Part shown: one piece after another, positions 26,023 through 35,566 of the stretch
Layout: each line of letters starts with the position of its first letter
Numbering within the stretch: the stretch's first letter is position 1
DNA from: Paenibacillus agricola
GTDB lineage: Bacteria > Bacillota > Bacilli > Paenibacillales > NBRC-103111
Direction: 5' to 3'
DNA: 64,000 nucleotides
NCBI RefSeq assembly: GCF_011440305.1
Contig: NZ_JAAOIW010000008.1
Coordinates: forward strand, 248,001 to 312,000
The notes under the pieces: model-generated
Databases searched by the model: none
Told to the model about the DNA's origin: nothing
Seen by the model: the letters and a program-made list of their open reading frames with translations, nothing else
Made by a program: the position numbers and the translations under genes

Positions 26023-27588
26023 ATGTTAAAGAGCACCAACAAAACGATTGCCGTTCTCTTGTCTTCTATTCTCGCTACAGGAACTTTAGCCGCCTGTTCC
26101 ATCACGAAGGAGCCGGACAATAAAGCTGCTGGCGATAATAAGGAAGCTGCCACAACGATTACCATTAAGTGGATGAGAGCTGAAAATCCCGCACAGCCAA
26201 TTATTAAGGATTCTGCAGTGATTAAGCAGCTTGAAGTAAAAACAGGAGTCAAGATTGATCTGGAAGCGGTACCGGGAAGCAATTTTGATGATAAGAAAAA
26301 GACATTATTCGCGACCAATAACATTCCAGATGTTATGAAGGTCTCCCAGACGGATGTTTCGAACTTTGCCGATACAGGTATACTGCTGCCGCTTAACGAT
26401 TACATCGATAAATATGCACCCAATTTCAAAAAAATTATGGAGACGACTCCGGAGATCAAAAAATTGATGATCAATGGTAAGCTATATGGCTTCCCCTATC
26501 TTCACAGATGGCAGATTGATTATGGCCAACTGCCGATGATTCGTGTTGATTTACTAGAAAAAAATAATATCAAACCGCCTGCCACCTTCGATGAGATGTA
26601 TCAAGTGTTAAAAAAGCTAAAAGAAATATACCCTGATTCATACCCCATGACAACCCGCAACGGCGCGAAAAACTTGCTGGAGATTCTATCTTTCAGCTTT
26701 GGCGGCGGCTATAACATTTACTATGACCCTCAAAAAAAGAAGTATCAGTTCGGAGCCCTAACACCTGAATTCAAGGATACGCTAGAATATTTGCATAAGC
26801 TTTATAAGGATCAGCTATTGGACCCTGATTATGCAGTCAATACCGCGCAAACGTGGCAGGAAAAGCTGAGCTCGGGAAAATCATTTTATTTCCATGATAA
26901 TATTACGTTTGCGACCAACTTTACGAAATCACTGCAAAGTAAGGAACCGCAGGCTAATTTCGATTTGTTACCAGTGTTAAGTACAGCTAAAGGTGTCAAG
27001 AGAAACTTAATGTACCCATCCGGTCATTTAACCGATGTTCAAGTCATTAGTGCCAAAACTAAAGACCCGGTTGCAATAGTCAAGCTTATGGACTACATGT
27101 ACAGTGAAGAGGGCGCCGATTTGACTAACTTTGGGATCGAAGGCCAGCATTATACGAAAAAAGGTAGTGAGTTTGTGATCAATGATAGCTTTCTGAACCA
27201 GTTTAAAGATAAGCAGGACCCTTTCCGTGCTATGCAATCCACGATAGGAACCGGTTTTTTGAGTTTAGCGCTACTTGCTGACGATCGCCCGCAAGCCGTT
27301 GTTTCACCACCGGAGCTGTTGAAGTGGGATAAAACGGTGAAAGCAGCTCAGGTCAGAGGCGAGCTGTTTGCCCCACCATTGGACCCTCAATTTACAGAAA
27401 CAGAACGTGAGAAGCTAAAGAAGCTCCGGTCTCAAGTAGATACACTTCTGGAACAAAGTGTGAATAAGTTCATCATGGATGATGGAGCGTTTAACGAGTA
27501 TGACAGTTTTATCCAGCAACTGAAGGATAAAGGCGCTATAGAAATTGAGGGAATTTATAATGATGCCAACTCCCGTGTAGGAAAGTAA
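26023..27588 (+). CDS. Sugar ABC transporter substrate-binding lipoprotein, LplA-like
   Basis: 521 residues. The signal peptide MLKSTNKTIAVLLSSILATG ends in the lipobox LAACS. GAGGAGG lies before the ATG. The mature protein has the LplA-type opening (ITIKWMRAENPAQP) and TNNIPDVMKVSQTDVS, and the usual large C-terminal lobe. It is followed by its LplB and LplC permeases, so it is the receptor of a sugar importer that depends on a shared ATPase encoded elsewhere. Confidence 0.9.
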   Translation: MLKSTNKTIAVLLSSILATGTLAACSITKEPDNKAAGDNKEAATTITIKWMRAENPAQPIIKDSAVIKQLEVKTGVKIDLEAVPGSNFDDKKKTLFATNNIPDVMKVSQTDVSNFADTGILLPLNDYIDKYAPNFKKIMETTPEIKKLMINGKLYGFPYLHRWQIDYGQLPMIRVDLLEKNNIKPPATFDEMYQVLKKLKEIYPDSYPMTTRNGAKNLLEILSFSFGGGYNIYYDPQKKKYQFGALTPEFKDTLEYLHKLYKDQLLDPDYAVNTAQTWQEKLSSGKSFYFHDNITFATNFTKSLQSKEPQANFDLLPVLSTAKGVKRNLMYPSGHLTDVQVISAKTKDPVAIVKLMDYMYSEEGADLTNFGIEGQHYTKKGSEFVINDSFLNQFKDKQDPFRAMQSTIGTGFLSLALLADDRPQAVVSPPELLKWDKTVKAAQVRGELFAPPLDPQFTETEREKLKKLRSQVDTLLEQSVNKFIMDDGAFNEYDSFIQQLKDKGAIEIEGIYNDANSRVGK

Positions 27589-27621
27589 TTGGTTTGGAGT
27601 TTTAAGGAAGGAGATGGCCCG

Positions 27622-28578
27622 ATGCAAAACGCATTACAGGCAGCAAAGCTTGACGTGCAAGTAAGCGAGGGAAGGCTTAAGTACGCTGGAAAACAGATTC
27701 ATAAAAATTTGGTGCTTTACGCAATGTTTCTACTTCCGGCACTTTATTTTATCATCTTTCACTATATTCCAATGTTCGGAAATCTAATGGCTTTCGAGGA
27801 TTATAATGCATTCAAGGGATTTTTCGGGAGTAAATGGGTGGGCACCAAGCATTTTGAAGCTTTTTTATGGGATCCCTATTTTTGGAAGCTAGTCCGCAAT
27901 ACGCTGCTGTTGAATGTATATTCGCTGATTTTTTATTTCCCGGCGCCGATTCTGTTTTCGCTGCTGTTGAATGAGCTTCGGCATCGGCTGTTCCAACGCT
28001 TTGTGCAAACCATTACTTATATCCCGCATTTTCTGTCCACCGTTGTGGTCGTTGGGATTGTTGTGAACCTGTTGTCGTATGACGGTCTGATCAATCAGAT
28101 GCTGGCCTTTTTCGGTGGGGAAAAAATATCGTTTTTGATGAAACCCGATTGGTTCCGTTTTATTTACGTAAGTTCTGAGATCTGGCAGGGGGTCGGGTGG
28201 GGGACAATTATTTATCTGGCTGCATTGGCTGGTGTTGACCCTCAGCTTTACGAAGCAGCTACACTGGACGGAGCCGGGCGCTGGAGGCAGATACAACACG
28301 TTACGCTGCCTGGCATCCAGCCTATCATTACCATCATGTTTTTACTGACGCTCGGCCAGATTCTATCTGTCGGCTTCGAAAAAATTCTGCTGCTGTATAA
28401 CGGCTCCACCTATGAAACGGGAGATGTCATCCAAACGTTTATTTACCGACGTGGTCTGCTTGACAGTGATTTCAGTTTCGCATCGGCTGTCGGTATTGTC
28501 CAATCACTGCTAGTGTTTACGTTGATCGTCACCGCTAATAAAATTTCCAGAAAGTTCAGTGAAACGAGTCTTTGGTAG
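27622..28578 (+). CDS. Sugar ABC transporter permease, LplB-like
   Basis: 318 residues from the ATG at 27622, which has AAGGAGATG upstream; the open frame continues back to the preceding stop but has no other good start. It shows about six transmembrane helices, NLVLYAMFLLPALYFIIFHY at the first, and the EAA loop YEAATLDGAGRWRQIQHVTLPGI. Its C terminus ANKISRKFSETSLW matches the LplB group. Confidence 0.92.
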   Translation: MQNALQAAKLDVQVSEGRLKYAGKQIHKNLVLYAMFLLPALYFIIFHYIPMFGNLMAFEDYNAFKGFFGSKWVGTKHFEAFLWDPYFWKLVRNTLLLNVYSLIFYFPAPILFSLLLNELRHRLFQRFVQTITYIPHFLSTVVVVGIVVNLLSYDGLINQMLAFFGGEKISFLMKPDWFRFIYVSSEIWQGVGWGTIIYLAALAGVDPQLYEAATLDGAGRWRQIQHVTLPGIQPIITIMFLLTLGQILSVGFEKILLLYNGSTYETGDVIQTFIYRRGLLDSDFSFASAVGIVQSLLVFTLIVTANKISRKFSETSLW

Positions 28579-28592
28579 GGAGGAGGCAGACC

Positions 28593-29465
28593 ATGAGAAC
28601 AAAAAGATTCGGTATGTTCGATGCCTTTAACTTGCTTGTCATGCTGGGCATGCTTTTCGTGACGCTTTATCCGCTCTATTACATGTTTATTGTGTCCATT
28701 AGCTCAGGGACTGCCGTTTCCAGAGGTGATGTCATTTGGACACCTATCGATATCAGTTGGCAAGCCTATAGGATCGTGTTTAATGATCCTTCTATTATGA
28801 GAGCTTACGGCAATACGTTTCTATATACCTCTCTTGGTGTAGTGATTAATCTTTGCATGACCTCTCTTTGTGCGTATCCGTTGTCGCGAAAGGGCTTTTG
28901 GGGACGAAGTGTATTTTCGCTGCTGATTGCTTTTACGATGTTTTTTGATGGTGGACTGATTCCGCGCTTTATGGTCGTCAACGAGCTTGGGATGATCAAT
29001 ACGATGTGGGCACTCCTGCTACCGACGGCGATTAATGTATGGTATATGATTTTGATGCGCACATTTTTTCAGGGCATACCGGATTCTCTTCATGAATCGG
29101 CTAATATAGATGGAGCAGGCGAGCTGCGCATTTTTCTCCGCATTGTGCTTCCGTTATCTACGCCGGTTATTGCCACAATGATTTTGTTTTACGCTGTCGG
29201 GCATTGGAATGCATTCTTCGCAGCATTAATCTATTTGAATGATAAGGACTTATTTCCTTTGCAAATAATTTTGCGAAATATTGTTATTCAGGGTGATATG
29301 TCAAGTCAGGGGCTTGATATGGGCGGGATCATGGGATCTTTGGTTATTGCTCAAAACATTAAGTACGCAGTTGTTTTTGTAGCTATTGCTCCTATTCTTG
29401 CCGTGTATCCGTTTGTTCAGAAATATTTTGTGCAAGGTGTTATGGTCGGTTCGGTTAAGGGCTAA
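28593..29465 (+). CDS. Sugar ABC transporter permease, LplC-like
   Basis: 290 residues from the ATG at 28593 (MRTKRFGMFDAFN), preceded by GGGAGGAGG. It has about six transmembrane helices, the EAA loop HESANIDGAGELRIFLRIVLPLS, and the C-terminal FVQKYFVQGVMVGSVKG of LplC proteins. It starts 14 bases after the partner permease. Confidence 0.92.
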   Translation: MRTKRFGMFDAFNLLVMLGMLFVTLYPLYYMFIVSISSGTAVSRGDVIWTPIDISWQAYRIVFNDPSIMRAYGNTFLYTSLGVVINLCMTSLCAYPLSRKGFWGRSVFSLLIAFTMFFDGGLIPRFMVVNELGMINTMWALLLPTAINVWYMILMRTFFQGIPDSLHESANIDGAGELRIFLRIVLPLSTPVIATMILFYAVGHWNAFFAALIYLNDKDLFPLQIILRNIVIQGDMSSQGLDMGGIMGSLVIAQNIKYAVVFVAIAPILAVYPFVQKYFVQGVMVGSVKG

Positions 29466-29500
29466 GGCAGTTCTACTACAAATTATAGGAGGATTATAGA

Positions 29501-30511
29501 ATGAATATTACATCTCAAAAGCAATATATATTTGAAGATGACCGCCCTTTTCCAAGCTGTCATGCTTCCACGTTAGTTATACTGCCGAACGGAGACGTGC
29601 TTGCTGCATGGTTCGGTGGACTTCATGAAAAAGCAAGCGATGTAGCAATTTGGATGTCGCGTAAGACCGGCGAAGTATGGTCAGCTCCTTATAAAGCAGC
29701 GGATGAAGAAGGCATTGCCCATTGGAATCCGGTTCTTTTTGACGATGGCCACAAGCTGACTCTTTATTATAAGGTCGGCCATGAAATCACCGAATGGTTT
29801 ACACGGGCTATCCATTCCTTTGATGGTGGACAGACGTGGACGGAGCCGAAGGAGCTCGTTGAAGGCGATATCGGCGGACGGGGGCCGGTTCGCAACAAAC
29901 CGATTTCCTTAAGCGATGGTACGATATTGGCTCCTGCTTCAGTGGAAAGAAAGGATCCGGATGTGCCGGGCAAGGAAATTTGGGAAGCGTTTGTTGATAT
30001 TTCACACGATTCGGGTTCTACCTGGAAGCAGAGCGGCCTTGTGCCCATGGAAGTCTCCAAGCTTGTAGGGACACAGTATTCGCGTGCCAAAGGTTTTATT
30101 CAGCCAACATTATGGACGTCGGGCAGCACGAATGTCCATATGCTGCTGCGCAGCACAGAAGGTTTTATTTATCGCAGCGATTCAGAGGATAGCGGAGAAA
30201 CTTGGTGTATGGCCTATCCAATAGACCTGCCTAACAACAACAGTGGGATTGATGTTGTGCAGATGGATAGCGGGGTACTAGCACTTATTTTTAATCCGGT
30301 GACCGGATATACCACACGCAGTCCCCGTACACCAATAGTCATCTGCCTTTCTTCAGACAACGGATTGACCTGGATGGATGAGATCAAGCTCGAAACTGAG
30401 CCTGGAGAGTATTCATACCCGGCCATTGTTGCCAAAGATAATGAGCTTTACGTGACTTATACATGGAAGCGGGAACGAATCGCTTTTTGGCAGCTAACTT
30501 TGCAGCCGTAA
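29501..30511 (+). CDS. Sialidase-fold (Asp-box) putative exo-glycosidase
   Basis: 336 residues, no signal peptide, hence cytoplasmic. Four Asp-box motifs of the S-x-D-x-G-x-T-W form occur: SFDGGQTW, SHDSGSTW, SEDSGETW and SSDNGLTW. These mark the blades of a six-bladed sialidase-type propeller. The N terminus CHASTLVILPNGDVLAAWFGG is typical of the BNR_2 sialidase-like group. The arginine triad of true sialidases cannot be verified by eye, so the substrate may be another glycan. AGGAGG lies upstream of the ATG. It follows the importer and precedes the dehydrogenase, so it likely acts on the imported oligosaccharide. Confidence 0.8.
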   Translation: MNITSQKQYIFEDDRPFPSCHASTLVILPNGDVLAAWFGGLHEKASDVAIWMSRKTGEVWSAPYKAADEEGIAHWNPVLFDDGHKLTLYYKVGHEITEWFTRAIHSFDGGQTWTEPKELVEGDIGGRGPVRNKPISLSDGTILAPASVERKDPDVPGKEIWEAFVDISHDSGSTWKQSGLVPMEVSKLVGTQYSRAKGFIQPTLWTSGSTNVHMLLRSTEGFIYRSDSEDSGETWCMAYPIDLPNNNSGIDVVQMDSGVLALIFNPVTGYTTRSPRTPIVICLSSDNGLTWMDEIKLETEPGEYSYPAIVAKDNELYVTYTWKRERIAFWQLTLQP

Positions 30512-30649
30512 GTGGTGAAAGAGCCGAGGAGCTGAATTTGAAGTTCGATTAGTTGAACTGTGGAACTAGGCAGAAAACGATAGAAGGTTACAGTAAGTTC
30601 GAAGGTTGCAACACTTTGCTGAAGCAGATAACTCAGGAGGAGTAACATT

Positions 30650-31528
30650 ATGAATTCAATCAAACAAGCTGCCGCTATCGGATTTATCGGTACGGGAGTT
30701 ATGGGAAAAAGCATGGTTAAAAATTTGATTAAAGCAGGCTACAAGCTGCACGTCTACAGCCGCACCAAATCCAAGGCTGATGAACTGCTTGAAATAGGTG
30801 CGGTCTGGCACGATACACCGGCTGAGCTGGCGCGCGAGGTCGATGCCGTTATAACGATGGTCGGTTATCCGAGCGATGTGGAAGAGATATATTTGGGAGA
30901 AAAGGGAATTGTTCGCAACGCCAAGCCGCAAACCTTCCTTATTGATATGACGACATCAAGTCCGTCGCTGGCTAAGAAGATCGAACAGAAAGCGAAGCTT
31001 TATCAATGCTGCACTCTGGATGCCCCTGTATCCGGAGGCGATGTAGGTGCGCGTGAAGCAAGACTCTCCATTATGGTAGGCGGCGAGCAGGATGTGTTTG
31101 ATGCCTTCAAGTCCGTTTTTGAAGCGCTTGGCCGCAATATTGTTTATCAAGGACAAGCGGGCGCAGGACAGCATACAAAAATGTGCAATCAAATTGCGAT
31201 TGCTTCGAATATGATGGGTGTTTGCGAAGCGTTGATTTATGCGAAAAAGGCCGGACTGGATCAGTCAGTTGTGCTCAAGAGCATAGAGTCGGGGGCGGCG
31301 GGCAGTTGGTCCTTAAGTAACTTGGCGCCAAGAATCATCAACGGAGACTTTGAGCCAGGCTTCTTCATTAAGCATTTCATCAAGGATATGGGTATCGCCA
31401 TTCAGGCCGCGGATGAGATGGGGATTGAAACGCACGGTCTGAAGCTGGCTAAATCGCTGTATGATCAGCTGCAGGAAGCGGGCTATGGAAACAAAGGCAC
31501 GCAAGCGCTGTATCATATTTACAAGTAA
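30650..31528 (+). CDS. NAD(P)-dependent beta-hydroxyacid dehydrogenase, HIBDH/GarR family
   Basis: 292 residues with the Rossmann motif GFIGTGVMGKSM, signature DAPVSGGDVGA and the catalytic lysine in GQHTKMCNQ. It is a close paralog of the product of 16756-17619: the two share motif order and length along most of the chain, including the C-terminal GTQAL. AGGAGGAG precedes the ATG. It ends the plus-strand module behind the sialidase-like gene, after a 138-base gap in which I see nothing. A role in oxidising a released sugar-acid intermediate is inferred. Confidence 0.85.
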   Translation: MNSIKQAAAIGFIGTGVMGKSMVKNLIKAGYKLHVYSRTKSKADELLEIGAVWHDTPAELAREVDAVITMVGYPSDVEEIYLGEKGIVRNAKPQTFLIDMTTSSPSLAKKIEQKAKLYQCCTLDAPVSGGDVGAREARLSIMVGGEQDVFDAFKSVFEALGRNIVYQGQAGAGQHTKMCNQIAIASNMMGVCEALIYAKKAGLDQSVVLKSIESGAAGSWSLSNLAPRIINGDFEPGFFIKHFIKDMGIAIQAADEMGIETHGLKLAKSLYDQLQEAGYGNKGTQALYHIYK

Positions 31529-31653
31529 AGCATATTCCTATTCAATATATTTAATCCGGAGGTTGCACATGGACACATCCTGCTTGCAATACAGCTTAAC
31601 TGACGAAGAACGCCGGAGTCCATGATTCAAGGGATACCCAGTTCGTCCAAACT

Positions 31654-31694
31654 AAAAACCGACCACTCCCGCAAGGGAAACGGTCGGTTTTTTT
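31654..31694 (+). terminator. Intrinsic terminator of the plus-strand sugar module
   Basis: AAAACCGACC pairs with GGTCGGTTTT and the stem runs into TTTTTTT. It lies about 125 bases after the dehydrogenase stop. The A-rich left arm means it may work in both directions. Confidence 0.85.
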
Positions 31695-31769
31695 GCGTAA
31701 ATGATGGCTAGGCACCACACGTAGTGATCCACAACCGCCGTATCTCTTGACAAAGCTTGGCTTTCCATG

Positions 31770-33932
31770 CTAACTGTCTTCAAATTGAGATAGTGTTTTA
31801 TGAGCAGCCTCTTTTACTCCAAAACTGCTGCGATAATTAGATGGTGTCATTTTTTCGCTTTGCCTGAACTGTCTTAAAAAAGTCGAAATATGAACATATC
31901 CGCACTCCTGCGATATTTTCTGCAATGTCAATTTAGTGGTGCGCAGAAGAAATTTTGCTCTATCAACACGCAATTTAAGGACAAAGTCAGATACATTTTC
32001 TCCTGTTTGCTTTTTAAAGTAATGGCTTAAATTAGAAATTGACATCTTATAATTGTCAGCTAAAGAATTTATTGAAAAATCACTTTTAATGCAATTTTCT
32101 TCAATGTGTTTTTTCATCTGGTTTATAAGCAGACTATGCTTCGAACTTTCAGGAACCTCATCTTGCTCATAACCCTCAGAAGAAAAGGTCGCAATAATCT
32201 CCTCTATAAGCAAGTTGAGTACATTTTTAACATCATCAATAGACTTGAATCCATCGCGATTATATATATCGGTATTTTTAAAATTTGAAAGTGAATAATT
32301 AAGTTCTCGCATTGCCTTAAGTGATGTATTAACAATGTCGTAAGCGAGACAAGTGCCGAAAAAAAGGCTGTTGTTTCGAGATATATGTTCAATTAACGTT
32401 GTCAGCACAAGATTTATTTTCTCTTCCTCGCGTTGCAAAATCACATTGTAAAAGAGTTCTATCGTCTCAGATGGATATATGAGTTTGGAAGAATTTTGTT
32501 TATTTATATTTTCAAAATATATGATTGCGTTTTCCCCTTTTACAAAACGGTATTTATTCGCAATCCGTGCTTGCTCTGCCGATGTGCCAATATTATCAAT
32601 GGTGCTGGCCGAGCCTACTCCAATTGACAAAAAAACTTGAAATAGGCTTTCAATTTTGGGCTTCATCTCGCAAAGCGCATCTATAAGCGATGCGAAAATA
32701 TCTTTTTGACCTGAAAAAACAACATAAATCAAGTCATCGCTACTGCAAGTTAAAACTTTACTTTGTGGATGGATGGGAAGCTCTTTTTCAATAAGCCGCG
32801 ATATTTCTTGGTAAATTATCAGTTGGTTCTGAATTGGATATTTAGCTGTTAACATAGCAGTTGCCACTTGAAAATGCGGGCCCAATCTTTCAAGACCTGC
32901 TGTTCTAATGTCATCTTGCAGCGCTTGCTGATTCCCGTAATTTGATTGAACCAGCTTTAAGGCTATCTGCTCAAGCATGGCAGCACGATTTTTCCTTGAG
33001 GCCTTTAGTAAAGCGGCAATTACAAATATTGAAATCAGTGCAACCACTACCATAAGGATTGCAAAAAATAGTATACTCGCATTCATGGACTTCAACATAA
33101 CCGCTGTAGGAATAATAAGTGCGTAGGTTATTGGAGTTTCTGTTGAGGGTTTTGTTAAAACTAGATATTGTTTTTTGTTGTAGTCCATGTATTTAGGTTC
33201 AAGGCTATCCGTATTAATTGAAATCAGACTTTTTTGTATATCTTGTGATAACTCACCTAACGTCGAATATAAAATACTATTATTGTTGTCTAAAACTAAC
33301 ATTTCCGCTTGAGAATTTGGTAAAAATCCATCAAACAACTCATCTAGCTTTTCAGTACCTATATGGACAACTAAGGCATTGCTTGGGTAATTATGCTCCC
33401 CATTGTACGTAACTACATAGGTTAACACTTGCTCTCCGTTGGCCCCTGCATTTTGAGCAGGAATCCAAAAACGCAATATATTCTTGAGAAAGAACTGTGC
33501 ATATGTATCCTTAGTAATATTATACCCATCATTAAACAAATAAAAATCTTCATATGTATACGGTTTCCCCAAAGTGTACACCGTTTTCAGGTCATTATTG
33601 ATATAAAAGACATTGTTAATCATTTTGCTATAACTTACATAGCTTGAAAGTCTTCGGGATATTCCAAGGAAGCTCCCATATTTAGTTGTTATTTTACTTG
33701 TCGAAAAATCGGCAGAGTCAAGCATCTCTGTTGCATTTAAATTCATATCCGATACCACAACATCAAATGCTTTTTGCATGCCTATAAGAGAATCGGTGGA
33801 ATTTTTTATAAAATTATTCTTATTTTCATAATAAAATAGTCCAAATGTCATTACAATTAACAATATTATTATTGGGAAAATGATTATCATATATGACAAA
33901 TACGAATATTTTGCTATTCTTTTAAGTATCAT
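31770..33932 (-). CDS. Membrane-anchored AraC-family sensor-regulator, AT-rich
   Basis: 720 residues from the ATG at 33932, which has GGGGGA six bases before it; an ATG two codons earlier overlaps that site. Helices near residues 13-37 (YMIIIFPIIILLIVMTFGLFYY) and 280-305 (ILFFAILMVVVALISIFVIAALL) flank an extracellular sensor. A long cytoplasmic region ends in an AraC domain with FSINSLADNYKMSISNLSHYFKK and LQKISQECGYVHISTFLRQFR. The gene is visibly AT-rich, like the operon 16756-22833, and points the same way, although the plus-strand module lies between them. It may be that operon's original regulator. Confidence 0.88.
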   Translation of the reverse strand: MILKRIAKYSYLSYMIIIFPIIILLIVMTFGLFYYENKNNFIKNSTDSLIGMQKAFDVVVSDMNLNATEMLDSADFSTSKITTKYGSFLGISRRLSSYVSYSKMINNVFYINNDLKTVYTLGKPYTYEDFYLFNDGYNITKDTYAQFFLKNILRFWIPAQNAGANGEQVLTYVVTYNGEHNYPSNALVVHIGTEKLDELFDGFLPNSQAEMLVLDNNNSILYSTLGELSQDIQKSLISINTDSLEPKYMDYNKKQYLVLTKPSTETPITYALIIPTAVMLKSMNASILFFAILMVVVALISIFVIAALLKASRKNRAAMLEQIALKLVQSNYGNQQALQDDIRTAGLERLGPHFQVATAMLTAKYPIQNQLIIYQEISRLIEKELPIHPQSKVLTCSSDDLIYVVFSGQKDIFASLIDALCEMKPKIESLFQVFLSIGVGSASTIDNIGTSAEQARIANKYRFVKGENAIIYFENINKQNSSKLIYPSETIELFYNVILQREEEKINLVLTTLIEHISRNNSLFFGTCLAYDIVNTSLKAMRELNYSLSNFKNTDIYNRDGFKSIDDVKNVLNLLIEEIIATFSSEGYEQDEVPESSKHSLLINQMKKHIEENCIKSDFSINSLADNYKMSISNLSHYFKKQTGENVSDFVLKLRVDRAKFLLRTTKLTLQKISQECGYVHISTFLRQFRQSEKMTPSNYRSSFGVKEAAHKTLSQFEDS

Positions 33933-33983
33933 AAGCATTCCCCCAAATCAATACATCTTATGCGTTCAGCGTTAAATCATGAA

Positions 33984-34877
33984 TCAAATCTTCCGTCCGT
34001 TTCTTTGTTGATGAAGCTGGTCCATAATTTTTTTACCCGTCGGCGTTTGTGCCAACCCACCTTTTGCTGTTTCGCGATGCTTTTCCGGCATGGCGCTGCC
34101 AACCTCCAGCATGACATGCACCACCTCATCCGATGGAATCACGCTTCTTACGCCGGCCAACGCCATGTCCGCTGCTGCAAGCGCAGTAACAGCACCGAAC
34201 CCGTTGCGCACAATACAAGGGATTTCAACCAAGCCGCCTACAGGATCGCAAATTAAGCCTAATGAATTCTTCAAGGCAAGACCCACCGCATGGATCGCCT
34301 GCGCCGGAGTTCCTCCCCTCAGCTCGACCATGGCTCCCGCCGCCATGGCGATAGCTGAACCAACCTCTGCCTGACAGCCGCCCTCAGCTCCGGAGATAAA
34401 CGAATTGTTTGCAATCACAAAGCCGATCGCTCCGGCACTGAAAAGTCCCATAACCATATGCTCGTCACTCCATTGAAACCGCTGCTGCGAACGTACAAAA
34501 ACACCTGGAATAATCCCGCACGATCCTGCTGTCGGAGTTGCTATGATCCGGCCCATAGAGGCATTTACCTCTGAAACCGCTAAAGCGTAAGCCATCGTCT
34601 CGCATGCCTCTACACCCAAGCAAGACTCCTGTTCAGAAAGATAGCTCATTACCCGTTGGGCATCCTTGCCTGTCAAACCACTGCGTGAGGTTGTATCCTC
34701 GGTTAATCCCTTCTCAACCGCTTGCTTCATGATCTGATAATATTCATGCATTTTCTGAAATTCATGCTGTGCACTGCGACCTGTTTCTGCGGCCTGCTCC
34801 TCGAGCATCACTTCAGAGATGCGCAGCTGCCTTTCTTCGCAAAGCTCAGTTAACTGGGCCAGTGTACTAAACTTCAT
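33984..34877 (-). CDS. sdaAA: L-serine dehydratase, iron-sulfur-dependent, alpha subunit
   Basis: 297 residues; with the beta subunit it converts L-serine to pyruvate and ammonia. Typical features are TPTAGSCGIIPGVF, GAEGGCQAEVGSAIAMA, and ICDPVGGLVEIPC, which supply the cysteines that hold the oxygen-sensitive 4Fe-4S cluster. The length fits SdaAA of the two-subunit Gram-positive type. GGAGGTG lies before the ATG at 34877, only one base after the sdaAB stop, so the genes are coupled. Confidence 0.95.
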   Translation of the reverse strand: MKFSTLAQLTELCEERQLRISEVMLEEQAAETGRSAQHEFQKMHEYYQIMKQAVEKGLTEDTTSRSGLTGKDAQRVMSYLSEQESCLGVEACETMAYALAVSEVNASMGRIIATPTAGSCGIIPGVFVRSQQRFQWSDEHMVMGLFSAGAIGFVIANNSFISGAEGGCQAEVGSAIAMAAGAMVELRGGTPAQAIHAVGLALKNSLGLICDPVGGLVEIPCIVRNGFGAVTALAAADMALAGVRSVIPSDEVVHVMLEVGSAMPEKHRETAKGGLAQTPTGKKIMDQLHQQRNGRKI

Positions 34878-34878
34878 C

Positions 34879-35553
34879 TTAATGCACCTCCGTCAAATCG
34901 ACTCTCTTCACTTTTCTTACGCCTGAAATGCTGCCAATCTCTATGATAAGCGACTTCGAAATCGAGCTATCCACTTCAATAACCGTTAAAGCTTCGCCGC
35001 TCCTGCCTTTACGATCTACATCCATATAACCAATATTCATATTCTCACGCAGAAGCATTTGGGATAGCTCCACAATCATGCCCGGTCGGTCTTGGTGATA
35101 AATAATCAATGTCGGATAGCTCCCGCTAAACCGGATATCAAAATCATCGATATGATTGACTTCAATCGTGCCCCCGCCAATCGAGGAACCGATGACCTTT
35201 ACCTGATTGGTTTCCGTGAATAATTCCAATTGAACCGTGTTAGGATGAGCATACAGGCCCTTACCCTGGATAAAAGTAAATTCCATGCCCGATTCCCTCG
35301 CCGTTTCCATCGAAGAAGCGACCTGCTGATCATAGGTTTCATAATCCAGCAAGCCGCCAATAATCGCATAGTCTGTTCCATGCCCTTGATAAGTTTCCGC
35401 AAAGGAGCCATAAAACGTAATAGCTGCTTTTTGCGGTGTTTCTCCTAATATCTGGCGGGCTGTCCTCCCTAACCGAACTGCTCCCGCTGTATGTGAGCTT
35501 GAGGGTCCTATCATCGCTGGTCCAATAATCGAGAAAACATCCTTGAATCTCAT
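34879..35553 (-). CDS. sdaAB: L-serine dehydratase, iron-sulfur-dependent, beta subunit
   Basis: 224 residues. The N-terminal part has the subunit signature SIIGPAMIGPSSSHTAGAVRLG. The C-terminal part, from about residue 148, is an ACT domain (LIIYHQDRPGMIVELSQMLL), which in this family gives control by serine. GGAGG lies upstream of the ATG at 35553. It is the first intact gene of the two-gene sda operon; a dead DHDPS-like gene lies immediately upstream. Confidence 0.95.
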   Translation of the reverse strand: MRFKDVFSIIGPAMIGPSSSHTAGAVRLGRTARQILGETPQKAAITFYGSFAETYQGHGTDYAIIGGLLDYETYDQQVASSMETARESGMEFTFIQGKGLYAHPNTVQLELFTETNQVKVIGSSIGGGTIEVNHIDDFDIRFSGSYPTLIIYHQDRPGMIVELSQMLLRENMNIGYMDVDRKGRSGEALTVIEVDSSISKSLIIEIGSISGVRKVKRVDLTEVH

Positions 35554-35566
35554 ATTTGCCTCCTGC

